A stretch of 64,000 bases of DNA from Chromatiaceae bacterium. GTDB taxonomy: Bacteria > Pseudomonadota > Gammaproteobacteria > Chromatiales > Chromatiaceae. A model generated the notes under the pieces. The model was not told where the DNA came from. It made no database searches and saw only the letters and a list, made by a program, of their open reading frames with translations. How positions within the stretch are numbered: the first letter of the stretch is position 1; each line of letters starts with the position of its first letter. The stretch spans positions 558,001 through 622,000 of the forward strand of contig JADKCI010000002.1 of the NCBI GenBank assembly GCA_016714645.1, given 5' to 3'. Shown here piece by piece: positions 1 to 8,875 of the stretch. The translations under genes and the position numbers were made by a program.

Positions 1-439
1 CGCGGGCGACCTTGAGAATGCCAGGAAAGAGACCGTCTTGAACCTTCTCAATGTCGTCCGCGCCGCGGATATCGGCATAGGGCGCATGCGGAAAGCCATG
101 CGCCTTGAGAAAACCCTTCTCCGCGCTGCGATTCTGGCAGATGCGCACGGCCTCGGCGCCGGGTCGCACGGGCAGGAATCTGGCCAGATAGGCCAGGGAG
201 TCCGCCGGTACCTTCTCAAACTCGGTGGTGACGGCGGAGCAGGCCGCCGCCATCCGCTCGATGGCATGGCGGTCGTCGTAATCGGCCAGCAGATGCGCGT
301 CGGCAATGCGTCCGGCGGGGCTGTCGCGGTCTGGATCGAGGACCATGACCCGGTAGCCCAGCTCGTTGGCCGCCATGACGAAGTAGCGGCCTAACTGACC
401 ACCGCCGAGCACGCCCAGCATGGCGGGGGGCGAGATCAC
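1..439 (-). CDS. purK: PurK, N5-carboxyaminoimidazole ribonucleotide synthase (N-terminal part, runs off the window)
   Basis: ATP-grasp enzyme of purine synthesis that carboxylates AIR with ATP and bicarbonate to N5-CAIR, the substrate of PurE next door. About 146 residues are present; the C-terminus lies beyond base 1. The N-terminus reads VISPPAMLGVLGGGQLGR, with the glycine-rich LGGGQLGR segment typical of PurK. The GTG start at 439 overlaps the PurE stop (GTGA), which gives translational coupling; an in-frame ATG at 421 would remove the first six residues. Later segments (VLDPDRDSPAG, TTEFEKVP) also fit PurK. Confidence 0.93.
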   Translation of the reverse strand, partial: MISPPAMLGVLGGGQLGRYFVMAANELGYRVMVLDPDRDSPAGRIADAHLLADYDDRHAIERMAAACSAVTTEFEKVPADSLAYLARFLPVRPGAEAVRICQNRSAEKGFLKAHGFPHAPYADIRGADDIEKVQDGLFPGILKVAR

Positions 440-957
440 AGCGGCCTGGCCAGCTGCATGGCCAGCGCCTTGTCGGTCTGGCGTTGGCGGAAATCGTCGA
501 GTCTGGCGGCCAGTGTACAGCCAAACTCGTCGCTGCGGGTCGCCAGCATGGCAACGGCGAACAGGGCCGCATTGGCGGCCCCGGCCTCGCCGACGGCGAA
601 GGTCGCCACCGGGATCCCCCTCGGCATCTGGACGATGGAGAGGAGCGAATCCAGTCCCGACAAGTGCTTGGAGGGCACCGGTACCCCCAGTACGGGTATG
701 GGGGTCTTGGCGGCCAGCATGCCCGGCAGGTGTGCCGCGCCGCCCGCACCGGCGATGATGGCGGCAAGACCTCGCTCGCGCGCCCTCTCGGCGTAGTCGA
801 ACAACAGATCCGGCGTGCGGTGGGCCGAGACGACTCGGGCCTCGTAGGGAACCCCAAGTTCGTCGAAGATCCTGGCAGCGGCCTGCATCACCGGCCAGTC
901 CGAATCCGAGCCCATGAGGATGGCGACCTGGGGGCTGTTCTCGCTCGCAACCTTCAT
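436..957 (-). CDS. purE: PurE, N5-CAIR mutase
   Basis: Cytoplasmic mutase that converts N5-CAIR to CAIR in purine synthesis. The 173-residue product has the class I PurE features: MGSDSDW near residue 15 for substrate phosphate, SAHRTP with the catalytic His near residue 45, and the AGAGGAAHLPG and GVPVPS loops. The ATG overlaps the stop of the upstream HPF-like gene and its own stop overlaps purK, so hpf-like/purE/purK read as one coupled unit. Length is normal for the family. Confidence 0.96.
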   Translation of the reverse strand: MKVASENSPQVAILMGSDSDWPVMQAAARIFDELGVPYEARVVSAHRTPDLLFDYAERARERGLAAIIAGAGGAAHLPGMLAAKTPIPVLGVPVPSKHLSGLDSLLSIVQMPRGIPVATFAVGEAGAANAALFAVAMLATRSDEFGCTLAARLDDFRQRQTDKALAMQLARPL

Positions 958-1325
958 GGGTGCTCCGGTGTAAGACTGTCCGCTTCAGGGACGCTTTTCC
1001 CGCCACGGGCGGGGGGTGCGAATTCGCGGCGCCGCTCCAGACGGCGCACGAGCGAACGTCCGGCGCGCTCGGTGGCACGGTCGATGGCCATATGGAGTTC
1101 GATCTCGGTGTCCCCGATCACCACATCTGGCATACCCCGCAACCGCACTTCTATGTGACAGCGCTTGTCCTCGCCACCGCGGGGACCGTTGATGTCGGAA
1201 AGCCGCACGATAACCCGCCCGATGGTGGCGTCACAGCTAGTCAGGCCGTAGGCCAGGCGCTTGGTCAGGTAGTCGCGCTGGGCGTTCGTGAGCGTAAACC
1301 CCCGACTATGGATGTCGATTTTCAT
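954..1325 (-). CDS. HPF/RaiA-family ribosome hibernation factor
   Basis: A 123-residue protein of the ribosome hibernation factor family (sigma-54 modulation/S30EA domain), which binds the small subunit and silences idle ribosomes. Visible features are the start MKIDIHSRGFTLT, the helix around AQRDYLTKRLAYGL, the strand KRCHIEVRLRG, and the basic helix AIDRATERAGRSLVRRLERRR. It lacks the long C-terminal dimerisation domain, so it is a short HPF/YfiA-like form. Its place upstream of purEK is unusual; these genes often sit near rpoN or on their own. The RBS is weak. The precise subfamily (HPF or RaiA) is not decided. Confidence 0.85.
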   Translation of the reverse strand: MKIDIHSRGFTLTNAQRDYLTKRLAYGLTSCDATIGRVIVRLSDINGPRGGEDKRCHIEVRLRGMPDVVIGDTEIELHMAIDRATERAGRSLVRRLERRREFAPPARGGKSVPEADSLTPEHP

Positions 1326-1414
1326 GAGCGTTTGCTTCTGCGTGGCTGAACAGGGCTCTATCCTACGGCGGGTTCTCTAGAAGAGAAAGTCGATTTATTA
1401 TGGTGCTATGTTCG

Positions 1415-1420
1415 TATAAT
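1415..1420 (+). promoter_or_regulatory. Candidate -10 box of the LysR-type gene
   Basis: A consensus TATAAT lies 22 bp before the chosen ATG at 1442, in the AT-rich divergent gap between the HPF-like gene and the regulator. The upstream -35 is poor (AT-rich near 1392-1397). This placement argues for the ATG at 1442 over the one at 1400. Confidence 0.5.
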
Positions 1421-1441
1421 TCGATTCATTACGAGGCAGCC

Positions 1442-2347
1442 ATGCTCAATTTCAAGCACCTGCATTACTTCTTCACCGTTGCTAAGGCCGGGGCGGTCAA
1501 CCGTGCGGCGGAGAGGCTACACCTCGCACCGCAGACTCTTTCGGGCCAGTTGACGCAGTTCGAGGCGCGGCTCGGCGTCACGCTGTTCCGGCGTACCGGG
1601 CGCCGTTTGGAGCTGACCGAGACCGGACGAGTGGCCTTGTCCTATGCGGAGGAACTCTTCCAGGTCAGCGCGGAGCTGGAGGAAATCCTGCGCGGGGGCC
1701 AGGGGGACAGGGCGTTTCCATTCCGGGTAGGCATTGCCGACGTGGTGCCCAAGTCCATCGCCCACCGTCTGCTGGCGCCAGCGCTCGCGCTGCCGGAACC
1801 CACGCGCCTGGTGTGCCGGGAAGACCACCTCGACCGCCTGCTGGCCGAACTGGCCATCCACCGCCTGGACATGGTGCTGGCCGACCGGCCGATGCCGCCC
1901 GGCATGGACGTGAAAGGCTACAGCCACCCCCTGGGCGAATGCGGCGTGGCCTTCTTCGCCACGGAGGATGTGGCCATAGGCCTGACGGGTGGCTTCCCGG
2001 ACAACCTGAACGGCGCGCCCCTGCTCATCCCTGGCGAGGACAGCGCCCTGCGTGCACCGCTTACGCGCTGGCTGGAGCGTCAAGGCTTGCGGCCACGCAT
2101 CGTGGGCGAGTTCGACGACAGTGCGCTGATGAAGGCCTTCGGCAAGGCGGGCGCCGGAATCTTTCCCGCACCCGTCGTCACCGGCCGGGAGACGGAAAGC
2201 CAGTACGGCGTGATCCGGCTGGGTGAAACGGGTGAACTGCGGGAGCGATTCTTCGCCATCTCGGTGGAACGTCGGCTGACCCACCCTGCGGTGCGGGCGG
2301 TGAGCGAGGGCGCACGGGCGGGGTTGTTCGCCGGGGATGGGGCGTGA
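1442..2347 (+). CDS. nhaR: LysR-type regulator, NhaR-like
   Basis: A 301-residue transcriptional regulator. The N-terminal winged helix-turn-helix (residues 1-62) reads MLNFKHLHYFFTVAKAGAVN and then RAAERLHLAPQTLSGQLTQFE, a pattern characteristic of NhaR, which in enterobacteria senses Na+ and controls the nhaA antiporter. A type 2 periplasmic-binding effector domain follows. ATG 1442 is preferred because it gives the conserved N-terminus and lies downstream of a TATAAT. No antiporter gene is adjacent, so the target here is unknown. The family call is firm; the ion-sensing role is inferred. Confidence 0.88.
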   Translation: MLNFKHLHYFFTVAKAGAVNRAAERLHLAPQTLSGQLTQFEARLGVTLFRRTGRRLELTETGRVALSYAEELFQVSAELEEILRGGQGDRAFPFRVGIADVVPKSIAHRLLAPALALPEPTRLVCREDHLDRLLAELAIHRLDMVLADRPMPPGMDVKGYSHPLGECGVAFFATEDVAIGLTGGFPDNLNGAPLLIPGEDSALRAPLTRWLERQGLRPRIVGEFDDSALMKAFGKAGAGIFPAPVVTGRETESQYGVIRLGETGELRERFFAISVERRLTHPAVRAVSEGARAGLFAGDGA

Positions 2348-2396
2348 CTGCCGGATGAATAGGGCTTCAAAGGGCCCGAGTCACCGCCATAGGGGT

Positions 2397-3269
2397 TCAG
2401 GCGCCAAGATCCCGGCCGGCAAGTGGCTGCGCGTCGAGGTCGGCGACTCGCCGCTCTGACACCATTGGTTCCCCTCGCTGCCCAAAATCCGCCGTGGTTT
2501 GGGGGCTGTTCCGGGAGGTCATCCCGCCAGCGGAGTCGAGCAGAAGCTTGAGAGATATAGCCAGGGAGGCGGTGACGAGGACGGGGCGGATGAGACGGGT
2601 GCCGTGGCGAATGACGAGGTGGGAGCCGAGCCAGGCGCCGAGGAATTGGCCGGCGGCCATGAGGAGGCCGTAGCGCCACAGGACATGGCCACTCGGTAGG
2701 AAGAAGAGTAGGGCGGCGAGGTTGCTGGCGAAATTGAGGAGCTTGGCGTGGGCGGTGGCGCGGCTGAGGTTGTAGCCCAGCAGGGCGACATAGCCCATGG
2801 CGAGGAAGCTGCCGGTGCCGGGTCCGAAAAAGCCGTCGTAAAAGCCGATGGGCAGGGCGACCAGGAAGGCGAAGGCAGTCTGGCTCAGGCGTTGGCGGGC
2901 GTCGAGGTCGGAGACCCGGGGGGAGAAGAGAAAATACAAGCTGAAGGCGATGAGGAGGGCGGGGATCAGCCAGGGAGGCAGGTCGCCGCCGATGTGGCGG
3001 ATGAAGAGGACGCCACTGGCGGCACCCACGAAGGCACAGCTAAAGGCCAGGGCCGCCGGGCGCGGGTCGATGAGGCCCTGACGCAGGAAATTGGCGCTGG
3101 CGGCGGCGGTGCCAAAGACGCCTTGGGCCTTGTTGGTGGCCAGGGCCTCGAGGGGCCCCAGGCCCGCCCAGAGCAGGGCTGGCAGGGTAATGAGCCCGCC
3201 GCCGCCCGCGATGGCGTCCACCAGACCCGCGGCCAGGGCCAGGATGAAGAGGAGTATTTCGGTTTCCAC
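2397..3269 (-). CDS. TSUP-family (TauE/SafE) membrane permease
   Basis: A 290-residue inner-membrane protein with about eight hydrophobic segments. The paired glycine-rich repeats of the TSUP family are visible: GLVDAIAGGGGLITLPALL near residue 15 and GFYDGFFGPGTGSFLAMGY near residue 140. Members move sulfite, sulfonates or other organosulfur anions; the substrate cannot be told from sequence. The tail after about residue 245 is polar and longer than usual, possibly because the true stop was lost. The gene is convergent with nhaR and divergent from the ABC exporter. Confidence 0.88.
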   Translation of the reverse strand: METEILLFILALAAGLVDAIAGGGGLITLPALLWAGLGPLEALATNKAQGVFGTAAASANFLRQGLIDPRPAALAFSCAFVGAASGVLFIRHIGGDLPPWLIPALLIAFSLYFLFSPRVSDLDARQRLSQTAFAFLVALPIGFYDGFFGPGTGSFLAMGYVALLGYNLSRATAHAKLLNFASNLAALLFFLPSGHVLWRYGLLMAAGQFLGAWLGSHLVIRHGTRLIRPVLVTASLAISLKLLLDSAGGMTSRNSPQTTADFGQRGEPMVSERRVADLDAQPLAGRDLGA

Positions 3270-3355
3270 GGGCTGGGAATGCGGAATTTGGATTGAAAAA
3301 ACGGGGTCGGGGCTTTAGTTTAGGCCCTTTCCAGCCGTGACCCCCTCCTTGCTTC

Positions 3356-4282
3356 ATGCCCGCCCTCGTCGTCCGCCAGCTCCGCAAGACTTATCGCAAT
3401 GGCTTCGAGGCCCTCAAGGGCGTGGATCTGACGGTCGATGCCGGCGATTTCTTCGCCCTGCTGGGCCCCAATGGGGCGGGCAAATCGACCCTGATCGGTA
3501 TTCTCGCCTCCCTGGTGAACAAAACCGAGGGCGAGGTCACCGTCTTTGGACACGACCTGGACCGGGAGCCGGAGGCGGTAAAGGCCTGTCTGGGTCTGGT
3601 GCCCCAGGAGTTCAATTTCAATATCTTTCTGCCCGTTGTCGAGGTTCTCCTCAATCAGGCGGGCTATTACGGCATCTCGCGCCCCGAGGCGCTGTACCGG
3701 GCGGAATTTTATCTGCGCAAGCTGGAACTATGGGACCGGCGCAATACCGAGATGCGCCAGCTCTCGGGCGGGCTCAAGCGCCGCCTCATGATCGCGCGCG
3801 GCCTTATCCATCGGCCGCGCCTGCTGATCCTGGACGAGCCGACCGCTGGGGTAGACATTGAGATTCGCCGCAGCATGTGGGAGTTTCTGCGTGAACTCAA
3901 CGCCCAGGGCACGACCATCATCCTGACCACCCATTATCTGGAGGAGGCGGAGAGCCTCTGCCGCCATATCGCCATTATCAACCGGGGGCGGGTCGCCGAG
4001 CGCGAGGGCATGACCCGGCTCCTGGGGCGGCTGGAGGCCGAGACCCTGGTTCTTAATCTGAAGCAGCCACTGACCGAGGCGCCCCACTTGCCCGATTTCC
4101 CGGCCGTGCTGCTGGATGATATGAGCCTGGAGGTGGAACTGGTGCGCGGCCAGACCGTCAATAACCTCTTTAGCGTCCTGTCCCGCCGGGGCATCGAGGT
4201 GGCTAGCCTGCGCAACAAGCAGAACCGGCTGGAGCGGCTGTTCTTGGATGCCCTGGATAAGGGCGGCGGGGAGACGTCATGA
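3356..4282 (+). CDS. ABC-2 exporter ATPase (YadG-like)
   Basis: A 308-residue ATP-binding subunit. Walker A GPNGAGKS is at residues 37-44, the signature LSGG at 136-139, Walker B LLILDEP at about 156-162, and the switch His in TTHYLEEAE. The gene overlaps the permease by 4 bp (ATGA), forming a two-gene exporter. The pair resembles the E. coli YadG/YadH system and drug or polysaccharide ABC-2 exporters. The transported substrate is unknown. Confidence 0.92.
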   Translation: MPALVVRQLRKTYRNGFEALKGVDLTVDAGDFFALLGPNGAGKSTLIGILASLVNKTEGEVTVFGHDLDREPEAVKACLGLVPQEFNFNIFLPVVEVLLNQAGYYGISRPEALYRAEFYLRKLELWDRRNTEMRQLSGGLKRRLMIARGLIHRPRLLILDEPTAGVDIEIRRSMWEFLRELNAQGTTIILTTHYLEEAESLCRHIAIINRGRVAEREGMTRLLGRLEAETLVLNLKQPLTEAPHLPDFPAVLLDDMSLEVELVRGQTVNNLFSVLSRRGIEVASLRNKQNRLERLFLDALDKGGGETS

Positions 4283-5091
4283 GTCAAGGCACGAGCCGCG
4301 TCGTAACCCCGGGTATGGGCCGCTGGGGCCGCTACTGGGTCGCCTTCAGTACCATTCTGCGCAAGGAGATCCTGCGGTTCTCCCGCATCTGGGTGCAGAC
4401 CCTGCTGCCCTCCGTCATCACCACGGCCCTCTATTTTGTGATTTTTGGCCGCCTGATCGGCGAGCGCATCGGCCCCATGGAGGGCTTCGCCTATCTGGAC
4501 TTCATTGTCCCCGGGCTGGTGCTGATGTCGGTCATCACCAACGCCTATGCCAACGTCGTCTCCTCTTTCTACTCCAGCAAGTTTTCCCGCTATGTGGAGG
4601 AGTTGCTGGTGGCGCCGGTGCCCAACTGGGTGATACTGGCGGGCTATGTCGGCGGGGGGGTGGCGCGGGGCTTGACCGTGGGCGTGGCGGTGACCCTGGT
4701 CGCGCTCGTCTTCACCGACCTGCAGATCCACAGTTATCTGGCGAGCCTGGCGGTTTTTACGCTGACGGCCATTCTCTTTGCCCTCGGCGGCTTCATCAAC
4801 GCCGTTTATGCCAACAGCTTCGACGACATCTCTATCATCCCGACCTTTGTCCTCACCCCCCTGACCTACCTCGGTGGGGTTTTCTACTCAATTGATCTGC
4901 TCCCGGACTTTTGGCGCTTCCTGTCGCAGGGCAATCCGGTGCTTTACATGGTGAATGCCTTTCGCTATGGCTTTTTGGGGGTGAGCGACATCAACCTAGG
5001 GGTGGCCTTCAGCCTAATCCTGGGCTTTATCGTCGCCTTGACCTTCTTCTGCCTGCGCCTGCTCGACCGGGGGGTGGGGGTCAAATCGTGA
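4279..5091 (+). CDS. ABC-2 exporter permease (YadH-like)
   Basis: A 270-residue permease with six predicted membrane spans and a soluble N-terminal stretch. The ABC-2 signature region is visible as PTFVLTPLTYLGGVFYSIDLLP followed by the helix QGNPVLYMVNAFRYGFLG. It is partner of the ATPase immediately upstream, with overlapping start and stop. About 125 bp without a gene follow before the PBP1b start. Confidence 0.92.
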   Translation: MSQGTSRVVTPGMGRWGRYWVAFSTILRKEILRFSRIWVQTLLPSVITTALYFVIFGRLIGERIGPMEGFAYLDFIVPGLVLMSVITNAYANVVSSFYSSKFSRYVEELLVAPVPNWVILAGYVGGGVARGLTVGVAVTLVALVFTDLQIHSYLASLAVFTLTAILFALGGFINAVYANSFDDISIIPTFVLTPLTYLGGVFYSIDLLPDFWRFLSQGNPVLYMVNAFRYGFLGVSDINLGVAFSLILGFIVALTFFCLRLLDRGVGVKS

Positions 5092-5217
5092 CGGAGGTTG
5101 CCGCGGCAAGCCACCCATGGGACCATGGGCCGCATTTTTTCCCCAGGCTGCCCCCACGCGGCCTGCTTTTGCCCTTGACCCGATCCCGGCGCCCGCTCGC
5201 CGCGAGGATTTAGCCCA

Positions 5218-7665
5218 GTGACCCGGCGCTATCGCGACGAAAACGACCAGGACTACGACGATGATGAAGAAGGGTCCCAGCCCCCCCGGCGCCGGAGCCT
5301 GCTGGTCCGGGTGCTGCGCCTCCTGGCCGGATCCCTCTTGGTCGCGGGTCTGGCAACTACGCTGGCCGTCGTTATCTATGCCATTCCCCTCGATGCCACG
5401 GTGCGGGAGAAGTTCGAGGGCAAGCGCTGGGCCCTGCCGGCCCGGGTATACGCGCGCCCGCTGGAGCTCTATGCCGGCGCGCCCTTATCGCCCGAGGAGT
5501 TGCTGGCCGAACTGAAGCGACTGGATTACCGGGAGCTGGCCGAGCCGCCGCGCCCTGGCACCTACCAAGGGGCCGATGGCTACTTCCTGATCCGCACCCG
5601 GGGCTTCCAGTTCTGGGACGGGGCCGAGCCGGAGCGCTTCATCGCCATTCAGATCGACGACGACCATATCAGCAGCATCACCAACGCCGGCGACGATGGC
5701 GAGGAGCCCGCCCTGGTGCGGCTCGATCCGGTCATGATCGACAGCATCTACCCGATTCATAACGAGGACCGGGTCCTGGTCCAGGCCTCGGACCTGCCGC
5801 CCCTTCTGATCGATACCCTCAAGGCCGTGGAGGACCGGACCTTCGGCACCCATGTTGGCGTCGATCCCCTGGCTATCCTCCGCGCCTCCATCAAGAACTT
5901 TCAGGCCGGGGCCGTGGTCGAGGGCGGTAGCACCCTCACCCAGCAACTGGTCAAGAATTTCTATCTGACGGATGAACGCAGCCTGGAGCGGAAGATCAAC
6001 GAGGCCCTCATGGCCATCCTCCTGGAACTGCGCTATCCCAAGGAAGACATCCTGGAGGCCTACGCCAACGAGATCTACCTGGGCCAGGACGGCAGCCGCG
6101 CCATCCACGGCTTTGGGCTCGCCAGCCGTTTCTACTACAACCGCGAATTGGGTGAATTGGGCGTTCCCGAGACGGCCCTCCTCATTGCGCTCATCAAAGG
6201 CCCTTCCTTTTACGATCCCCGCCGTCATCCCGAGCGGGCCACGGAGCGGCGCAATCTGGTGATCGACGTGATGGCCGACCAGGGCATTATCGACCTTGCC
6301 CAGGCCGAGACCACCAAGGCCGCGCCCCTTGGGGTCGGCGCGAAGGGCGGCCGGCCGGCGGGCGTCTATCCCGCCTTCACCGACCTAGTTCGCCGGCAAC
6401 TGAAACGGGACTATCGGGAAGAAGATTTGCGTTCCGAGGGCCTGATCATCTTCACCACCCTTTCGCCGACGATTCAGGGCCAGGCCGAAAGGGCCGTCCG
6501 CGAGGGCTTGCCGGTTCTGGAGAAGCTCCGCAAATTCAAGCCTGGCACCCTGGAGGGCGCCGCCGTGGTTGCCTCCGCGGCCCAGGGCGAGGTACTGGCC
6601 CTGGTGGGCGGGCGCGAGGCGGATTATGCCGGCTTCAACCGGGCCCTGGAGGCGGTGCGGCCCATTGGTTCCCTAGTTAAGCCCATGATTTACCTGGAGG
6701 CCTTGAACGATCCCAAGAAGTACAATATTGCCTCGCCTCTGAACGATAATGGGGTCAACCTGGCCATTGGCGATGGTAAGTACTGGGCGCCGAGAAATTA
6801 TGACGGCAAGACCCATGGCCAGGTCCCCCTCTATCTGGCCTTGGCCAAGTCCTATAATCTGGCGACGGTGAATCTGGGCCTGGAATTGGGCCTGGATCGA
6901 GTCATCAAGCGGTTCCAGGACCTGGGCGTGCAGCGCAAGATCGAGAAGGTCCCGGCCATGCTGCTGGGTTCCATCTCTCTCTCCCCAGTGGAGGTCGCGC
7001 AGGTTTATCAATCCATCGCGGCCAGTGGCTTCCGTGCCCCCCTGCGGGCCATCCGGGATGTCCTAAATACCCAGGGGGAGCCCCTGAATCGGTATCCCCT
7101 GGCGGTGGAATCGGCATCCAGCCCCCAGGCCGCCTATTTGCTGACCTGGGCCATGCGCCAGGTGGTCCAGCAAGGGACGGCGACCTGGCTCAAGACGCGC
7201 TTGCCCAAGGACCTGGAGGTCGCCGGCAAGACCGGAACCACCAATGAATTGCGGGATAGCTGGTTTGCCGGCTTCAGCGGCGACAAGGTGATCGTGGCCT
7301 GGGTCGGGCGCGATGACAACCAGCCCACGGGTCTCACCGGTGGTACTGGGGCCCTGCGCATCTGGGGTGATATTATGGCCAATATCGACAGCCAGCCTCT
7401 CCCGGACTTTCCGCCCGATGGCATCGAGATGGTCAACGTCGATCGTTATAACGGCCGGCGCGCTCCCAGGGGTTGCGGACGGGCTATGTCGCTCCCTTTC
7501 GATGCGAACGCCTTGCCCACCAAGACCTCGGATTGCGGCGCCGCGCCTCCACCTGATACGAAGGCCGATGAAGCCCCCGCCGCTGCTCCACCTCGGCCGA
7601 AGGAGGAGAAGAAAGACAGCGGGGGCGGGATCGGCGGCTTCCTGCGTGACTTCTTAGGTAACTGA
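5218..7665 (+). CDS. mrcB: Penicillin-binding protein 1b, bifunctional peptidoglycan synthase
   Basis: An 815-residue class A PBP that polymerises lipid II and crosslinks the glycan. Order: short acidic/basic cytoplasmic tail, membrane anchor near residues 28-55, UB2H-like region, GT51 glycosyltransferase (EDRTF with the catalytic Glu near 205, then EGGSTLTQQLVKN and the KINEALMA region), and transpeptidase with RPIGSLVKP (nucleophile Ser and Lys), SYN and KTGTTNE. The tail is Pro/Ala/Lys-rich. The start is GTG at 5218. The stop overlaps the start of a lipoprotein gene by one base, as expected for an outer-membrane activator of PBP1b. Confidence 0.96.
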   Translation: MTRRYRDENDQDYDDDEEGSQPPRRRSLLVRVLRLLAGSLLVAGLATTLAVVIYAIPLDATVREKFEGKRWALPARVYARPLELYAGAPLSPEELLAELKRLDYRELAEPPRPGTYQGADGYFLIRTRGFQFWDGAEPERFIAIQIDDDHISSITNAGDDGEEPALVRLDPVMIDSIYPIHNEDRVLVQASDLPPLLIDTLKAVEDRTFGTHVGVDPLAILRASIKNFQAGAVVEGGSTLTQQLVKNFYLTDERSLERKINEALMAILLELRYPKEDILEAYANEIYLGQDGSRAIHGFGLASRFYYNRELGELGVPETALLIALIKGPSFYDPRRHPERATERRNLVIDVMADQGIIDLAQAETTKAAPLGVGAKGGRPAGVYPAFTDLVRRQLKRDYREEDLRSEGLIIFTTLSPTIQGQAERAVREGLPVLEKLRKFKPGTLEGAAVVASAAQGEVLALVGGREADYAGFNRALEAVRPIGSLVKPMIYLEALNDPKKYNIASPLNDNGVNLAIGDGKYWAPRNYDGKTHGQVPLYLALAKSYNLATVNLGLELGLDRVIKRFQDLGVQRKIEKVPAMLLGSISLSPVEVAQVYQSIAASGFRAPLRAIRDVLNTQGEPLNRYPLAVESASSPQAAYLLTWAMRQVVQQGTATWLKTRLPKDLEVAGKTGTTNELRDSWFAGFSGDKVIVAWVGRDDNQPTGLTGGTGALRIWGDIMANIDSQPLPDFPPDGIEMVNVDRYNGRRAPRGCGRAMSLPFDANALPTKTSDCGAAPPPDTKADEAPAAAPPRPKEEKKDSGGGIGGFLRDFLGN

Positions 7666-8593
7666 TGAATAAAATACTGATCTTGCTACTGGCCGCCGCC
7701 CTCCTGGCCGGCTGCGCGGGTAAACCCCGGGCCGGAGGGCCTGCGCCCGTCGAAAGTGTCCGTGCCCGGAGTGCTCCCAATGCCGTGGCCACGGCTCCCG
7801 TCGCGCCGGCGGTGGATGTTTATGCCTATCGCGGGCCCAACAAGGCACCGGCCGCTGCCCCGCCTTCCGCCAATCCGCCCGAGGAGTCGGGAGGCTCCTC
7901 CGGAACCATGCTGGCGCTGCGTTCCGAGACCCCCGATCCGGGCCGTGCTCCGAGGGCGAATGTCACGCCTAAACCCAAGGAAGTAGATCGGGGCCTGGCA
8001 CCGGCCATTGCCTGGACGCCACCCCCCGCCGCCGCGGTGGCCCCCAAGCCACCGCCCGCGCAAGTTTTGCCTCCAACTTCGGCCCAGGCTCAGGCGCCGG
8101 CTACCGCCGTCCCATCCAAGACGGGCCTGGCGGCTAATTCAGCCTCCGCGGGCGGCACGCCCCCCAAGGCTCCCGCGCCGGTCCCCGCCCCCGTGCCCGT
8201 TAAGCCCGCTCCCCGCCACCTCCGCCGCCTCCCGTCGCCCGGTACACGGCGCCGCCACCGGCCGCGCCAGAGTTGCCCGCGGCGGCGTCTTCGCTGGCGG
8301 CGCAGGCCGAAAAACAGCGCGAGCGTGGCGATTATGTCGCCGCCGCCGCGACCCTGGAGCGTGCCATCCGTATCCAGCCCCGGGAGGCTTACCTCTGGAA
8401 CCGGCTGGCGCGGGTGCGGCTTGATCAGAACAACTACGATCAGGCCGGGTCCCTGGCCCAGAAATCCAATACCCTGTCCAAGGACCAGGACCAGATTAAG
8501 CAGGACAATTGGGGCATGATCGCCACGACGCGCCGCGCCGCCGGCGACCAGAGCGGCGCCCAGGAGGCGGAAGCTAAGGCCGGCACCCCCTGA
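7665..8593 (+). CDS. TPR lipoprotein, candidate PBP1b activator (LpoP-like), frameshifted as given
   Basis: The N-terminus MNKILILLLAAALLAGCAG is a lipoprotein signal with lipobox LAGC. A long Pro/Ala-rich linker follows, then a TPR-like domain (RGDYVAAAATLERAIRIQPR, AYLWNRLARVRLDQ). The TPR part is in a different frame from the N-terminus. Reading frame changes at the C run around 8211-8214, inside the proline linker. With one extra C the protein is about 309 residues and continuous. The position directly after mrcB and the lipoprotein plus TPR layout match LpoP, the PBP1b activator described in Pseudomonas. The frameshift may be a sequencing error, since it falls in a homopolymer and both halves look conserved. 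Confidence 0.75.
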
Positions 8594-8693
8594 TGACCAG
8601 GGTCCAGCCGTCGGCATCCCTGGCCTTGACGCGGGATCCGCGCCGCCCGCCCAGGGACAAGGGCGCTACCCCCCCTGGCCCGTGAGCGTGCCC

Positions 8694-8854
8694 TATATAC
8701 CTGGCGCTGGTTATTCGTCGGCCTGTCGCGGGAGGGCCGGGTGGGGTCTGGCGGGGGTGTCGACGCGGTGCTGTCGTCGCCCGGGAGGCTTCGGCGTCCT
8801 CCGCAGACCCCACCCGGCCCGGAAAACCGCAAACCCGGGTGTGCTGGGTATAAC
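8694..8854 (+). repeat. Inverted-repeat element, copy A
   Basis: A non-coding segment with long inverted arms (GGCCGGGTGGGGTCTG at about 8735 and its complement CAGACCCCACCCGGCC at about 8805) and an end reading GGGTATAAC. A second copy in the opposite orientation lies at 23211-23385. They share the GCGGGAGGGCCGGGTGGGG block, GGCGGGGGTGTCGAC, a GTCGTC core and the TATA-containing end. It fits a small non-autonomous element or an extragenic palindromic repeat. Its right end lies about 20 bp before the helicase start and could act as a -10. Confidence 0.75.
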
Positions 8855-8875
8855 TCCGCGCGATTTGGCTGAATA

